NCBI GenBank assembly: GCA_036272735.1
Contig: DATAYF010000228.1
Span: 1-11,434, forward strand
Source: DATAYF01 sp036272735
Lineage (GTDB): Bacteria; Chloroflexota; Ktedonobacteria; Ktedonobacterales; Ktedonobacteraceae
DNA length: 11,434 bases
Direction: 5' to 3'
Positions within the stretch are counted from its first letter, which is position 1, and each line of letters starts with the position of its first letter. Below, one piece after another: positions 1-6,912 of the stretch. The notes beneath the pieces are model-generated. The model was not told where the DNA came from. It ran no database searches and saw only the letters and a list, made by a program, of their open reading frames with translations. Position numbers and translations under genes: made by a program.

Positions 1-783
1 CCCGATGACGTCGGTGCCCACCGTGTGCTTGGGCTTGTGATGGGGAACACCTTCCAGTGCCAGCTGCACGAAGTAGCGATAGCCCAGGGCGTCAGCCCCC
101 TGCGCTCGTGGGCTGCTGGCTTTGCGTTGCACCAATCGGGCGTATTTGATGCGCTGGCCCAACCCCTGCTTGATCACCGGATCGTTCCAGTCGATGCGGG
201 CAGGCAGGCGGTCGTCTTTCCAGATCAGAAACCCCTGATGCCCCTCTTCGGGCTTGTGCAGGACAAAGCGCAGGCCGGTGTCGTTGCGCTTGTTTTCCAG
301 GCTTCCCAGGCCGCGTCCCCGGCTTTTGAAGCGCACCCGGCGCGCCTTCCCCAGGCAGACCCGATTGAGCGCCCGATAGGCGCGGGTCGCCAGTGTTTGG
401 GCCAGCACCGCGTCCAGGTGCTCCGCCAGCCAGGACACGCGTGCAGTTTTGGCGTAGGAGTGGAACGCATATTCAGAGAAGCCTGACTTTTGCCGCACCG
501 CCGCGAAGGCGGCTTGTCGCTCCTGCTTGTGAGAACGAGGGATGGCGCGAGCGGCTTGCCAGGCCGGATCGGCCCGCATGCGACGCAAGCGTTTTTGTCC
601 TTCCGAAAGGAGCGCATTGTAGAGCTGTCTGCCGGCTTCCAGGTGGGCACGCAGGCGTTTGGCCTGCCCTTCTTCGACGACCAGAGGCAATGCGAGCAGA
701 AAGGTCGGGGTCTGCTGGCTTTGCTTGCCGGTCTCCTGCCTGGGAGTGGTCTGCTTCGTGCGCTTTGGGTGCTGCCGTGCCAT
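1..783 (-). CDS. TnpB/OrfB-like transposase (IS200/IS605 type), N-terminal part, cut by window edge
   Basis: An ATG at 783-781 opens 261 codons with no stop before the left edge. It is preceded by AAAGG about 9 nt upstream. After a basic, Gln-rich leader (residues 1-27) the protein has FLLALPLVVEEGQAKRLRAH (28-47), then LEAGRQLYNALLSEGQKRL (48-66), the arrangement of the OrfB/TnpB N-terminal helical domain. A basic middle follows (KARRVRFKSRGRG, 146-158), and the visible part ends in KPKHTVGTDVIG. That last stretch sits where the RuvC-I GxDxG motif of TnpB proteins begins, so the catalytic RuvC part and zinc ribbon lie outside the window. TnpB proteins are RNA-guided DNA nucleases that keep IS605-type elements in place; that is family knowledge. 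GC-rich codon use differs from the AT-rich flank. The subfamily assignment is from sequence style only. Confidence 0.8.
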   Translation of the reverse strand, partial: MARQHPKRTKQTTPRQETGKQSQQTPTFLLALPLVVEEGQAKRLRAHLEAGRQLYNALLSEGQKRLRRMRADPAWQAARAIPRSHKQERQAAFAAVRQKSGFSEYAFHSYAKTARVSWLAEHLDAVLAQTLATRAYRALNRVCLGKARRVRFKSRGRGLGSLENKRNDTGLRFVLHKPEEGHQGFLIWKDDRLPARIDWNDPVIKQGLGQRIKYARLVQRKASSPRAQGADALGYRYFVQLALEGVPHHKPKHTVGTDVIG

Positions 784-812
784 CCGTCTGCCTTTCTGAT
801 CGAGGAACCTCT

Positions 813-935
813 GTTCTAAGCAGAACGAATCGAGGAGCCCGTGTCAAGCGTTTCCCTCGATTTCAAGCGGTCCAGGGCCTCCCGCCCCTCCCACACAAGG
901 AACGGCGCTTCATCCCCCCGATTGAAACACGGGGG
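813..935 (-). other. Hairpin-rich leader upstream of the tnpB-like gene
   Basis: Read on the minus strand towards the gene there are three structures. (1) CCCCCG / CGGGGG stem (935-930 with 920-915) around a 9-nt loop. (2) AATCGAGG / CCTCGATT stem (862-855 with 835-828), 19 nt apart. (3) GTTCT-GCTT-AGAAC hairpin (826-813). A TTGACA hexamer lies at 847-842 but has no good -10 at the right distance. The G/C-rich six-pair hairpin resembles those found in IS605 ends or their guide-RNA scaffolds. Transcription of this leader is not shown. Confidence 0.45.
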
Positions 936-983
936 CTTTCGCGCTCGGCTCTCTGTAAAATTTTCTGGCAGATCTCCCCCGAA

Positions 984-1117
984 CTCTCTCCATGAACCAT
1001 CAATTTAAACACTATCAATCAGTATAATACGGTGTGAATAAAGTACCATTCTACTGTACTTTATATAATTTCATTCTCTTTATCCTTATTTATCTGTCTT
1101 TTATATTAAAACTACTA
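984..1117. other. AT-rich intergenic stretch
   Basis: This stretch is mostly A/T with homopolymer-like T and A runs and no convincing reading frame on either strand. It separates the GC-rich transposable element from the RDD gene and its candidate promoter. I see nothing else in it. Confidence 0.5.
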
Positions 1118-1147
1118 TTGACTCTTTATATTTATTCGTTTTAATAT
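1118..1147 (+). promoter_or_regulatory. Candidate sigma70-type promoter of the RDD gene
   Basis: TTGACT at 1118-1123 and TAATAT at 1142-1147 are separated by 18 nt, about 57 nt before the RDD start codon. The -35 matches consensus at 5 of 6 and the -10 at 4 of 6. The surroundings are very AT-rich, so chance matches are likely; only the spacing and position favour it. Confidence 0.4.
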
Positions 1148-1204
1148 TGAAGAGCAACCTGTATTTACACAGGTAAGTACATCGAGAACAAGAGGGATTA
1201 TCAT

Positions 1205-1630
1205 ATGGATTATCAGGGTTATTCCCAAACGGCTGTAGAAGCCGAAGGAGTCGGTGTGGGAAGACGGTTTGTAGCAATACTCCTTGACAGTATTGTCTTC
1301 GGAATCATTTATGCTATCATCGATGTGATACTGGGGTCCAAGCAACTTACGCTTACCTATGGTATTGGAGGGATTATTTACTTCCTGTACTTTATCATTA
1401 TGGAGGCAACAACTGGTGCAACGCTCGGTAAAATGGCACTTGGTCTCCGCGTAGTAAAGCTTGATGGCACACCTATTGGTTGGCCCGACTCGCTTGTTCG
1501 CAATATTCTACGCATCATCGATGTTCTCCAGACCGCCTATCTCGTTGGAGCCATTCTGATCTGGTCAACATCTCGCAATCAGAGACTGGGTGATCTCGCA
1601 GCACGTACCCTCGTCGTCAAAAAGAGCTAA
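1205..1630 (+). CDS. RDD-family small integral membrane protein
   Basis: This is a 141-aa protein. ATG at 1205 follows AGAGGG (1191-1196) by 8 nt. The family signature is visible: the Arg-rich entry and Asp of the first membrane helix (RRFVAILLDSIVFG, residues 20-33), a second helix (about 55-67) ending in MEATTGATLGKMALGLRVV, then RNILRIID and a third helix. It closes with the typical QRLGDLAARTLVVKK. RDD proteins have three TM helices and mostly unknown roles; some are linked to Na+/H+ antiport or compatible-solute transport in other bacteria. No partner gene adjoins it: the tnpB-like gene diverges upstream and a pseudogene lies downstream, so it is probably monocistronic. Length and topology are normal. 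The product family is certain; the function is not. Confidence 0.9.
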   Translation: MDYQGYSQTAVEAEGVGVGRRFVAILLDSIVFGIIYAIIDVILGSKQLTLTYGIGGIIYFLYFIIMEATTGATLGKMALGLRVVKLDGTPIGWPDSLVRNILRIIDVLQTAYLVGAILIWSTSRNQRLGDLAARTLVVKKS

Positions 1631-1814
1631 CGCCTCACGTCCATAAACAGAAAAGAAACATGTTCATACAAAAGCAGGGAGGCGCTATCCTCTGTTGAAA
1701 TATGGTCGTCTCCCTGTCTCGTCGTAGCAAGTGTTTAAGCTTTGGCGCTACAATGGTATTGCTGTTTGTCCTAGAGATATCCAAGTTGTAGTGGATGCGC
1801 AAAATACATCTATT

Positions 1815-2096
1815 CTAAGGAAGACTACAAAGAGGATTGGTGGGTAAATCTTCATTATCCATGCGCATATATGTTTCGTAGAGAAGGTTTTTGAGGTCCT
1901 CTACTCTAGGGTGATTTTTAAAAGAGCTTTTTTCTAACTTTCTTAGAAGCTTACGGACCCGGTTCATTTGGCGTGGTGAATGACATTGATATGCTGTAGT
2001 AAAACCTTTGCAAGCTCGTTCAATGCCGGTAGTAATATCGCCAGCATCGCAAAATGCTTGTGCTCTACTGATTTCTGCTTGATCTTTTAGGAACAC
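1815..2096 (-). pseudogene. C-terminal remnant of a TPR-type (probably HTH-TPR) regulatory protein
   Basis: The 93-aa frame reads as helical-repeat sequence from its first residue: FLKDQAEISRAQAFCDAGD, then ITTGIERACKGFTTAYQC, then RQMNRVRKLLRKLEKS. The A/G/C spacing is that of tetratricopeptide repeats. It ends naturally in a short acidic and polar tail. The annotated start codon is GTG and has no ribosome site. The frame stays open a little further (to about 2126) and still reads like repeat sequence (HPAYTVF), so the true N-terminus is missing. Proteins of this style in Ktedonobacteria usually run several hundred residues, with an N-terminal HTH or NB-ARC part; that is family memory. Its 5' side abuts and overlaps the truncated recombinase on the other strand. 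I infer a non-functional fragment. Confidence 0.6.
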
Positions 2097-2119
2097 GGTG
2101 TACGCAGGATGGGCAACCG

Positions 2120-2965
2120 GTGCAGATTACCGAACTGAAGCGGGTGACAACAGACCACTTGCGCCAGGTTATCTATCTGCTTCAAACTGAGGATATGGGG
2201 CATTTTTTAGGTCGGAAGCATACGCCTGGTCGTCTTGCTGATAGTTCGGTGCATGAGTATGTCCTGACGTTTAAGTCGTTTTTCTCCTGGTGCTACCGTG
2301 AGGGGTTAATCTCTGCTAATCCGTCTGGTGATCGTCTAGCATTGCCGAAAGTGACGAAGAAAGTTCGCTCAACTTTTACGACTGCTGATATTCAAGGTAT
2401 GCTAAATGCGTGTGATCGTTCGGATGATATGGGCTATCGGGATTTTGCACTGCTGCTGCTGCTTTTTGATACAGGTATGCGGCTTGCTGAATTAGCTGCA
2501 TTAAAAGTAGCGAACGTCCATGCTGAATATGTGAAGGTAGAGGGCAAGGGAAGAAAAGAGCGTGAAATAGGCATGCACGCGAATACCTCGATGGTGCTCT
2601 GGAAATATATCGAGATGCACCGTTTTCCTGCTGATGATAAGGAGATGCGGGTTTTTATCAGTTTTTATGGAACGGCGTTGACTTCTGGTGGTGTCCATCA
2701 AGTTATTAAGCGTATTCAGGCAAAAGCGGGTCTAGAAGATATGCAGGTCCATGCGCATTTATTCCGGCATACCTTTGCGAAGTTTTATATGGAGGATGGA
2801 GGAGATTTATTCAGCTTAGCGCGCGAACTAGGGCATAGTGATATCCAAACGACAAAGATCTATCTTGAATGTTTTAACAGCACACACGCACGCAAAGAGC
2901 ATTCGAAGTTTTCTCCTGTTTCTCTTATCGATGTGAAAGAGACGCGAAGAAGACGTAAAAAGTGA
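2120..2965 (+). CDS. Tyrosine recombinase/integrase, N-terminally truncated
   Basis: The frame from GTG 2120 gives 281 aa. The catalytic domain is complete: Arg121 (DTGMRLAEL), Lys143 (VEGKGRKERE), His213 and Arg216 (HAHLFRHTFAK), His239 (LGHSDIQTT) and the nucleophile Tyr248 (TKIYLE). A basic tail (RRRRKK) follows. Only the second half of the SAM-like core-binding domain is present (about residues 8-75, with HEYVLTFKSFFSWCYREGL). The frame continues upstream without a stop to 2072 but has no ATG there, and members of this group normally start some 40-60 residues earlier. The GTG is an arbitrary start. I infer that the 5' end was lost in the rearrangement joining it to the TPR remnant. It may still be catalytically folded, but DNA binding is doubtful. 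Codons are more AT-rich than in the sugar operon. Confidence 0.75.
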   Translation: MQITELKRVTTDHLRQVIYLLQTEDMGHFLGRKHTPGRLADSSVHEYVLTFKSFFSWCYREGLISANPSGDRLALPKVTKKVRSTFTTADIQGMLNACDRSDDMGYRDFALLLLLFDTGMRLAELAALKVANVHAEYVKVEGKGRKEREIGMHANTSMVLWKYIEMHRFPADDKEMRVFISFYGTALTSGGVHQVIKRIQAKAGLEDMQVHAHLFRHTFAKFYMEDGGDLFSLARELGHSDIQTTKIYLECFNSTHARKEHSKFSPVSLIDVKETRRRRKK

Positions 2966-3019
2966 TATAATTTTAGCATAATATGTTCTGGAGCGGTATG
3001 TTCTGAACGCATTATATCA
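2963..3019 (+). repeat. 9-bp inverted repeat behind the recombinase, with an internal 9-bp direct repeat
   Basis: TGATATAAT (2963-2971, containing the recombinase stop) is exactly inverted as ATTATATCA (3011-3019). Between the arms TATGTTCTG occurs twice (2982-2990 and 2997-3005), with a 15-bp period. The position suggests a recombination or protein-binding site of the recombinase, or a weak 3' structure; there is no T-tract, so it is not a standard terminator. Confidence 0.4.
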
Positions 3020-3296
3020 TCAATAGAGTGGTAAATCTTGACCGTTGGGCCGGTAAAAAGCTCAACGATATTCGTGCTTGCCTTGGCTTCTGGTGCTGGA
3101 CGGTGGGTTTTCCAATGAAGTGGGGATTTTTGTAGAAGGGGGTTTCCGATTAGATTATAGCTGATAAGCCGATGGGAAAGCCAATCACACGTCCTCCGTT
3201 TGACGAGGACAGATACAACTGAGCAAATCTGGATGTATTTCGAGACTGCGAGAATGTGACAAGTCTCTGCTGGTTGACGACATACCAGGAAAAAGC
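3020..3296. other. Gene-free stretch with small hairpins
   Basis: There is no convincing gene on either strand. Three structures are visible: an 8-pair stem with one G-T pair (CGTTGGGC 3043-3050 with GCTCAACG 3060-3067), a 6-bp hairpin GTCCTC / GAGGAC (3191-3196 with 3205-3210, 8-nt loop), and a 6-bp inverted repeat GAGACT / AGTCTC (3242-3247 with 3262-3267). The first could slow or end transcription from the recombinase but lacks a T-tract. The last lies 40-70 bp upstream of the -35 of the sugar operon and could be an activator site. Confidence 0.4.
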
Positions 3297-3326
3297 GTCA
3301 ACCTGAGCTTGACAGCAACAACCTGA
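3297..3326 (+). promoter_or_regulatory. Candidate operator: direct repeat flanking the -35
   Basis: CAACCTGA occurs at 3299-3306 and 3319-3326, exactly 20 bp apart (two helical turns), with the -35 hexamer between the copies. An overlapping inverted pair GTCAA / TTGAC (3297-3301 with 3309-3313) covers the -35 itself. The placement fits a repressor or sugar-responsive regulator. No regulator gene is present in the window to match it. Confidence 0.4.
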
Positions 3327-3338
3327 ACAGACTATGAT
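3309..3338 (+). promoter_or_regulatory. Sigma70-type promoter of the sugar operon
   Basis: TTGACA (3309-3314, perfect) and TATGAT (3333-3338, 5 of 6) are spaced by 18 nt. The start of transcription would fall near 3345, giving a leader of about 50 nt before the TTG start at 3395. This is the best promoter match seen in the window. Confidence 0.65.
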
Positions 3339-3394
3339 TTTTAGTTGTAGCAGATAAGCCATTCTATAGGATAAATAAAGAGGAGCATATTTTT

Positions 3395-4507
3395 TTGAGC
3401 ACGACAACGCAAACCAATATTGGCGTGATTGGAACTGGTCAAATCAGTTCGATTTATCTAGAATCACCCAGCAAATTTGATATTTTACACTTCGTAGCCT
3501 GCGCCGATATCGATATGGACCGTGCCAGAGCACAGGCTGCCAAATATAAGCTGCCCAGGGCCTGCACCGTCGAAGAATTGTTGGCCGATCCCGATATCGA
3601 CATCGTTCTCAATCTGACCATTCCCAATGTGCACGCGGATGTAGCGCTCAACGCGCTGGAAGCAGGTAAATCAACTTATAGTGAAAAGCCGCTGGGCATC
3701 AGTCGCCAGCAGGGGAAAATGGTCATCGATACGGCGCGTGCCAAAAACTTACGTGTTGGCTGCGCCCCCGATACCTTTCTAGGAGCCGGTATCCAGACCT
3801 GTATCAAATTGATTAATGATGGAGCCATCGGCACGCCTATCGGTGCCACCGCGTTCATGCTGGGTCACGGCCCCGAAAACTGGCATGCCAACCCCGAGTT
3901 TTACTACAAAATCGGTGGCGGCCCTATGTTCGATATGGGTCCCTATTATCTCACGGCATTGGTCGCCATGATGGGGCCGGTACGCCGCGTGGCGGGTCTG
4001 ACGCGCATCACCTTTCCCGAGCGCCTGATTACCAGCCAACCCAAGCATGGCACCAAAATCACGGTCGAGACACCGACGCACGTGAGCGGCCTGCTCGACT
4101 TCAATAGTGGCGCTATTGGCACCATCGTGACCAGCTTCGACGTGTGGGGAAACAACGTGCCGCGCATCGAAATTTACGGCACCGAGGGGACGCTGAGCGT
4201 ACCAGACCCCAACACTTTTGGTGGTCCGGTATCTATCAACAAGGCGGGCGAACGCGAGTGGACCGACGTGCCCCTGACGCACGCACACGATCAGAACTCG
4301 CGTGGCATCGGCCTGGCAGATATGGTACACGCGCTGCGTACCGGCCGCCAACATCGCGCCAATGGCGACCTGGCTTATCACGTGCTTGATATTATGGAAG
4401 CTATTCACGACTCGTCGCGCGAGGGCAAACATATCGAACTGACCAGCACGTGCGAACGGCCCGCGCCGTTGCAACCAGGTCTCCACGACTGGTACGCAGA
4501 ACGCTAA
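3395..4507 (+). CDS. Gfo/Idh/MocA-family oxidoreductase (first of operon)
   Basis: The protein has 370 aa. The start is TTG at 3395, chosen because AAGAGGAG (3378-3385) sits 9 nt upstream. An N-terminal Rossmann fold shows GVIGTGQIS (residues 10-18, NAD(P) binding), an acidic strand end (ADID, 37-40) and the family EKP motif (97-99). The C-terminal alpha/beta substrate domain contains GGGPMFDMGPYYLTALV (174-190). There the usual DxGxH catalytic histidine is replaced by tyrosine, as in one known subgroup. The family oxidises or reduces a hydroxyl or keto group of sugars, cyclitols and glycosides in the cytoplasm. It heads a three-gene operon with a TIM-barrel isomerase/epimerase and a second oxidoreductase, pointing to keto-sugar chemistry. 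The substrate cannot be read from the sequence. Confidence 0.9.
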   Translation: MSTTTQTNIGVIGTGQISSIYLESPSKFDILHFVACADIDMDRARAQAAKYKLPRACTVEELLADPDIDIVLNLTIPNVHADVALNALEAGKSTYSEKPLGISRQQGKMVIDTARAKNLRVGCAPDTFLGAGIQTCIKLINDGAIGTPIGATAFMLGHGPENWHANPEFYYKIGGGPMFDMGPYYLTALVAMMGPVRRVAGLTRITFPERLITSQPKHGTKITVETPTHVSGLLDFNSGAIGTIVTSFDVWGNNVPRIEIYGTEGTLSVPDPNTFGGPVSINKAGEREWTDVPLTHAHDQNSRGIGLADMVHALRTGRQHRANGDLAYHVLDIMEAIHDSSREGKHIELTSTCERPAPLQPGLHDWYAER

Positions 4508-4559
4508 CGCCACGTACCAGCACGCAATTGTACGTTCTGTATACTTTTTCTTTTTTTAG
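4492..4559 (+). terminator. Terminator-like hairpin between operon genes 1 and 2
   Basis: GTACGCAGAACG (4492-4503) can pair with CGTTCTGTATAC (4533-4544): ten Watson-Crick pairs, one G-U and one C-A mismatch. It is followed at once by a T-tract (4545-4557, interrupted by one C). The left arm overlaps the last codons of the first oxidoreductase; the stop is at 4505-4507 in the loop. A second stem, ACGTAC (4512-4517) with GTACGT (4530-4535), uses the same right arm and would exclude it. The arrangement allows partial termination or attenuation before gene 2, or protects the first cistron's 3' end. Confidence 0.5.
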
Positions 4560-4596
4560 TGTTGTGCGATCTATGTATCCAAAGGAGGAGACAAGC

Positions 4597-5649
4597 ATGT
4601 CACAGATTAAAGGACCGGCGATATTCCTAGCACAATTCGCGCAAGATCAGGCTCCCTTCAATACATTGCCCAACATTACCAAATGGGCCAAAGACCTGGG
4701 CTATATTGGGGTGCAGATCCCATCCGACCAGGCGCGTTTCATCGACCTGGACAAAGCAGCCGAATCGAAGCAATATTGTGATGACTTAAAGGGGCAATGC
4801 AACGGGCTAGCAATTACTGAGATTGCGACGCACCTGCACGGGCAACTGATCGCCGTGCATCCCGCCTTCGATACGCTGTTTGACGCCTTCGCCCCCAAAG
4901 AGTTACAGGGCAATCCACAGGCACGCCGCACCTGGGCCATCGACCGCATGACCAGGTCAATCAAAGCCTCGCGCAACCTGGGCATCGACGCGCTGCCCAC
5001 CTTCTCCGGCGCGCTGCTCTGGCACACGATGTATCCCTGGCCTCAGCGTCCACAGGGATTGGTGGACGCTGGTTTCAAAGAGCTTGCCAGGCTGTGGCAG
5101 CCAGTGTTGAATGTGGCAGAAGAGTATGGCGTAGACCTGGCCTATGAGATTCATCCCGGAGAAGACCTGCACGATGGCGTGACCTTCGAGCGTTTCCTGG
5201 CGGCCACGGGCAACCATCCACGTGTGCAGCTTTTGTACGATCCATCCCACTTTGTGTTACAGCACCTGGATTACATCGGCTATATCGATTGTTACAAAGA
5301 TTACATCAAGTGCTTCCACGTGAAGGACGCCGAGTTCAATGTCTCGCCCAAGTCTGGAGTCTATAGCGGCTATCAAGATTGGAAGGACCGTCCGGGCCGT
5401 TTCCGTAGCCTGGGCGATGGACAGGTCGATTTCAAGCGTGTCTTCACCAAACTGACGGAGATCGGCTTCGCAAGCTGGGCTGTACTTGAATGGGAGTGCT
5501 GCATTAAGGACTCGGAGCAGGGTGCACGCGAAGGCGCACCGTTCATTAAGAGCCACCTCATCGATGTACCCACGCACGCCTTCGACGACTTCGCGGGCGG
5601 CGCGGCAAGCGATGAACTCAATCGTAAAATCCTGGGAATCGACAAATAG
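4597..5649 (+). CDS. Sugar phosphate isomerase/epimerase-type TIM-barrel protein
   Basis: The protein has 350 aa. I chose ATG 4597 over the upstream in-frame ATGs because AAAGGAGGAG (4581-4590) sits 6 nt before it and family-like sequence begins only there. It belongs to the AP-endonuclease-2/xylose-isomerase-like TIM-barrel superfamily. Metal and catalytic candidates lie at strand ends: Glu184 and His186 (LAYEIHPGED), Asp215 and His218 (LLYDPSHF), His241 (CFHVKDAEF), Asp274 (SLGDG) and Glu298 (AVLEWE). Members isomerise or epimerise sugars and keto-sugars or cleave 3-keto-glycosides, usually with a divalent metal. It lies 89 nt after the first oxidoreductase and 22 nt before the second, so it is almost certainly co-transcribed at least with the latter. 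Dedicated function within the superfamily is open. Confidence 0.9.
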   Translation: MSQIKGPAIFLAQFAQDQAPFNTLPNITKWAKDLGYIGVQIPSDQARFIDLDKAAESKQYCDDLKGQCNGLAITEIATHLHGQLIAVHPAFDTLFDAFAPKELQGNPQARRTWAIDRMTRSIKASRNLGIDALPTFSGALLWHTMYPWPQRPQGLVDAGFKELARLWQPVLNVAEEYGVDLAYEIHPGEDLHDGVTFERFLAATGNHPRVQLLYDPSHFVLQHLDYIGYIDCYKDYIKCFHVKDAEFNVSPKSGVYSGYQDWKDRPGRFRSLGDGQVDFKRVFTKLTEIGFASWAVLEWECCIKDSEQGAREGAPFIKSHLIDVPTHAFDDFAGGAASDELNRKILGIDK

Positions 5650-5671
5650 TAGAAACAGAGGAGGTGAAGCA

Positions 5672-6820
5672 ATGAGCCGAGACGTAGCGAACAGAAAATT
5701 GCGCGCGGGCATCGTTGGCGGTGGGATTGGTTCGTTCATTGGTGCCGTTCACCACATAGCAGTCGAGCTGGACGGGCAGGCCGAGGTGGTCGCGGGCGCA
5801 ATGTCCAGCGATCCGCAGAAGGCGCAGGCATCGGCCGAAGCCTGGTACCTGGATCGTTCGTACAACGATTTTGTGGAGATGGCGAAGGCGGAGGCCAGCC
5901 GTGCCGATGGCATCGATTTCGTCATGATCACCACGCCCAACCATATGCATTTCCCAGTGGCAAAGGCTTTTCTGGAACAGGGCATCCACGTTGTCTCCGA
6001 CAAGCCGATGACCTTCAACCTGGAAGAGGCTCAGGAACTGGTCAGGCTGGTCGAGCAGAGCAACCTGGTTTACGCGCTCACCCACGTCTACAGCGGTTAT
6101 CCCACCGTGCGCCAGGCTCGCCACATGGTGCAGCAGGGCGAACTGGGCGAGATCCGCAAGGTGATCGTGGAGTATATCCAGGGTTGGCTGGCGACCGCCG
6201 AGGAAAAAGGTGATAACAAGCAAGCATCATGGCGCACCGATCCAACGAAGTCCGGTATCGCGGGCTGCGTTGGCGATATTGGCACGCACGGCGAGCACCT
6301 GCTAGAGTTCGTATCAGGGCTGAAGATCAGCGCGCTGTGCGCCGATCTCAGCACCTTCGTCGAGGGGCGTCTGCTCGATGACGATGCCAACATGCTGCTG
6401 CGCCTGGAAAACGGGGCCAAGGGGTTGCTCACCTGCTCACAAGTTGCAGTTGGTGAAGAGAACGAGTTGAACATCCGACTCTATGGTACCAAGGCCGGTC
6501 TGGAGTGGCATCAGATGGAACCCAACACGCTGATCTTCAAACCGGCCGGGCAGCCGCAACAGATCTTGCGTACGGGCCTCCCCTACATGAGCGACGCGGC
6601 CAAAGCAGCCACGCGCACGCCAGCGGGCCATCCCGAGGGTTTCTTTGAAGCGTTTGCCAACATCTATAGCCTGGCGATTGCCGATATTCGCCGCGCTGAG
6701 TCTGGCGAAAAGCGCCAGGGAGATTATCCCACCGTCTACGATGGCTTGCGCGGCATGCAATTCATCACCCGTTCCGTCGAAAGCTCCCAAAAAGGCGCGG
6801 TCTGGGTAGACATGCCGTAG
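5672..6820 (+). CDS. Gfo/Idh/MocA-family oxidoreductase (third of operon)
   Basis: The protein has 382 aa. ATG 5672 was chosen for the near-perfect AGAGGAGGTGA (5657-5667) 4 nt upstream; the longer in-frame version would overlap the preceding gene. The Rossmann loop is GIVGGGIGS (13-21), the EKP motif appears as DKP (110-112), and the C-terminal domain keeps the catalytic DIGTH (202-206), unlike the first oxidoreductase, which has tyrosine there. A TTPNHMHFP segment (87-95) and a C-terminal YDGLRGMQFITRSVESS (356-372) are typical of the myo-inositol dehydrogenase/glycoside-oxidoreductase branch. Two such enzymes around a TIM-barrel protein suggest one oxidises the substrate to a keto form and the other reduces the product; this is inference. 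Translation may be coupled to the upstream gene. Confidence 0.9.
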   Translation: MSRDVANRKLRAGIVGGGIGSFIGAVHHIAVELDGQAEVVAGAMSSDPQKAQASAEAWYLDRSYNDFVEMAKAEASRADGIDFVMITTPNHMHFPVAKAFLEQGIHVVSDKPMTFNLEEAQELVRLVEQSNLVYALTHVYSGYPTVRQARHMVQQGELGEIRKVIVEYIQGWLATAEEKGDNKQASWRTDPTKSGIAGCVGDIGTHGEHLLEFVSGLKISALCADLSTFVEGRLLDDDANMLLRLENGAKGLLTCSQVAVGEENELNIRLYGTKAGLEWHQMEPNTLIFKPAGQPQQILRTGLPYMSDAAKAATRTPAGHPEGFFEAFANIYSLAIADIRRAESGEKRQGDYPTVYDGLRGMQFITRSVESSQKGAVWVDMP

Positions 6821-6832
6821 AATTGTTTTGTG

Positions 6833-6886
6833 ATACATAAAGGATTGTTAATGGTTTCCGGAAACCATTAACAATCCTTTATGTAT
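6833..6886. repeat. 54-bp perfect loopless palindrome 1
   Basis: The two 27-bp arms are exact reverse complements with no spacer (centre between 6859 and 6860, core TGGTTTCCGGAAACCA). It begins 12 bp after the last operon stop. As RNA it would form a very long hairpin at the 3' end of the operon transcript. It lacks a following T-tract, so intrinsic termination is not its obvious role. Confidence 0.9.
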
Positions 6887-6912
6887 GGCAAATCACCTGT
6901 AAAAAATCAGAC

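Larger units (their letters stand above)
1..990 (-). mobile_element. Partial IS605/IS1341-type element, 5' side
   Basis: The element is inferred from the tnpB-like gene plus its structured upstream region and the sharp change from GC-rich to AT-rich sequence at about 980-1000. No terminal inverted repeats are expected for this family, and none was seen. On the minus strand the pentamer TTGAT, the target motif known for ISDra2, occurs at 1003-999 and again at 1018-1014, close to the composition break. The exact left end is therefore a guess. No tnpA (Y1 transposase) is visible on this side. Confidence 0.45.

Noticed and set aside
225..847. Overlapping open frames on both strands at the left end (for example 225-650 and 473-847 minus, 393-995 plus)
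   Set aside because: They are shadows of the minus-strand transposase frame, which is continuous from 783 to the edge and has recognisable family sequence.
1731..1847. 38-codon frame starting GTG, reading FKLWRYNGIAVCPRDIQ
   Set aside because: It faintly resembles a transposase N-terminus, but it is too short and has no ribosome site.
3000..3240. Minus-strand frame open through the intergenic region (reads ELFTGPTVKIYHSIDDIM)
   Set aside because: Runs antisense into the recombinase gene, has no usable start before its last part, and most of it lacks coding character.
3779..4513. Long open frame of 244 codons antisense to the first oxidoreductase
   Set aside because: Antisense shadow of a GC-rich gene; its translation shows no family features, while the plus strand is clearly coding.
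4450..4596. In-frame extension of the TIM-barrel gene
   Set aside because: Overlaps the first oxidoreductase and the hairpin/T-tract; the strong ribosome site is at 4581-4590, directly before ATG 4597.
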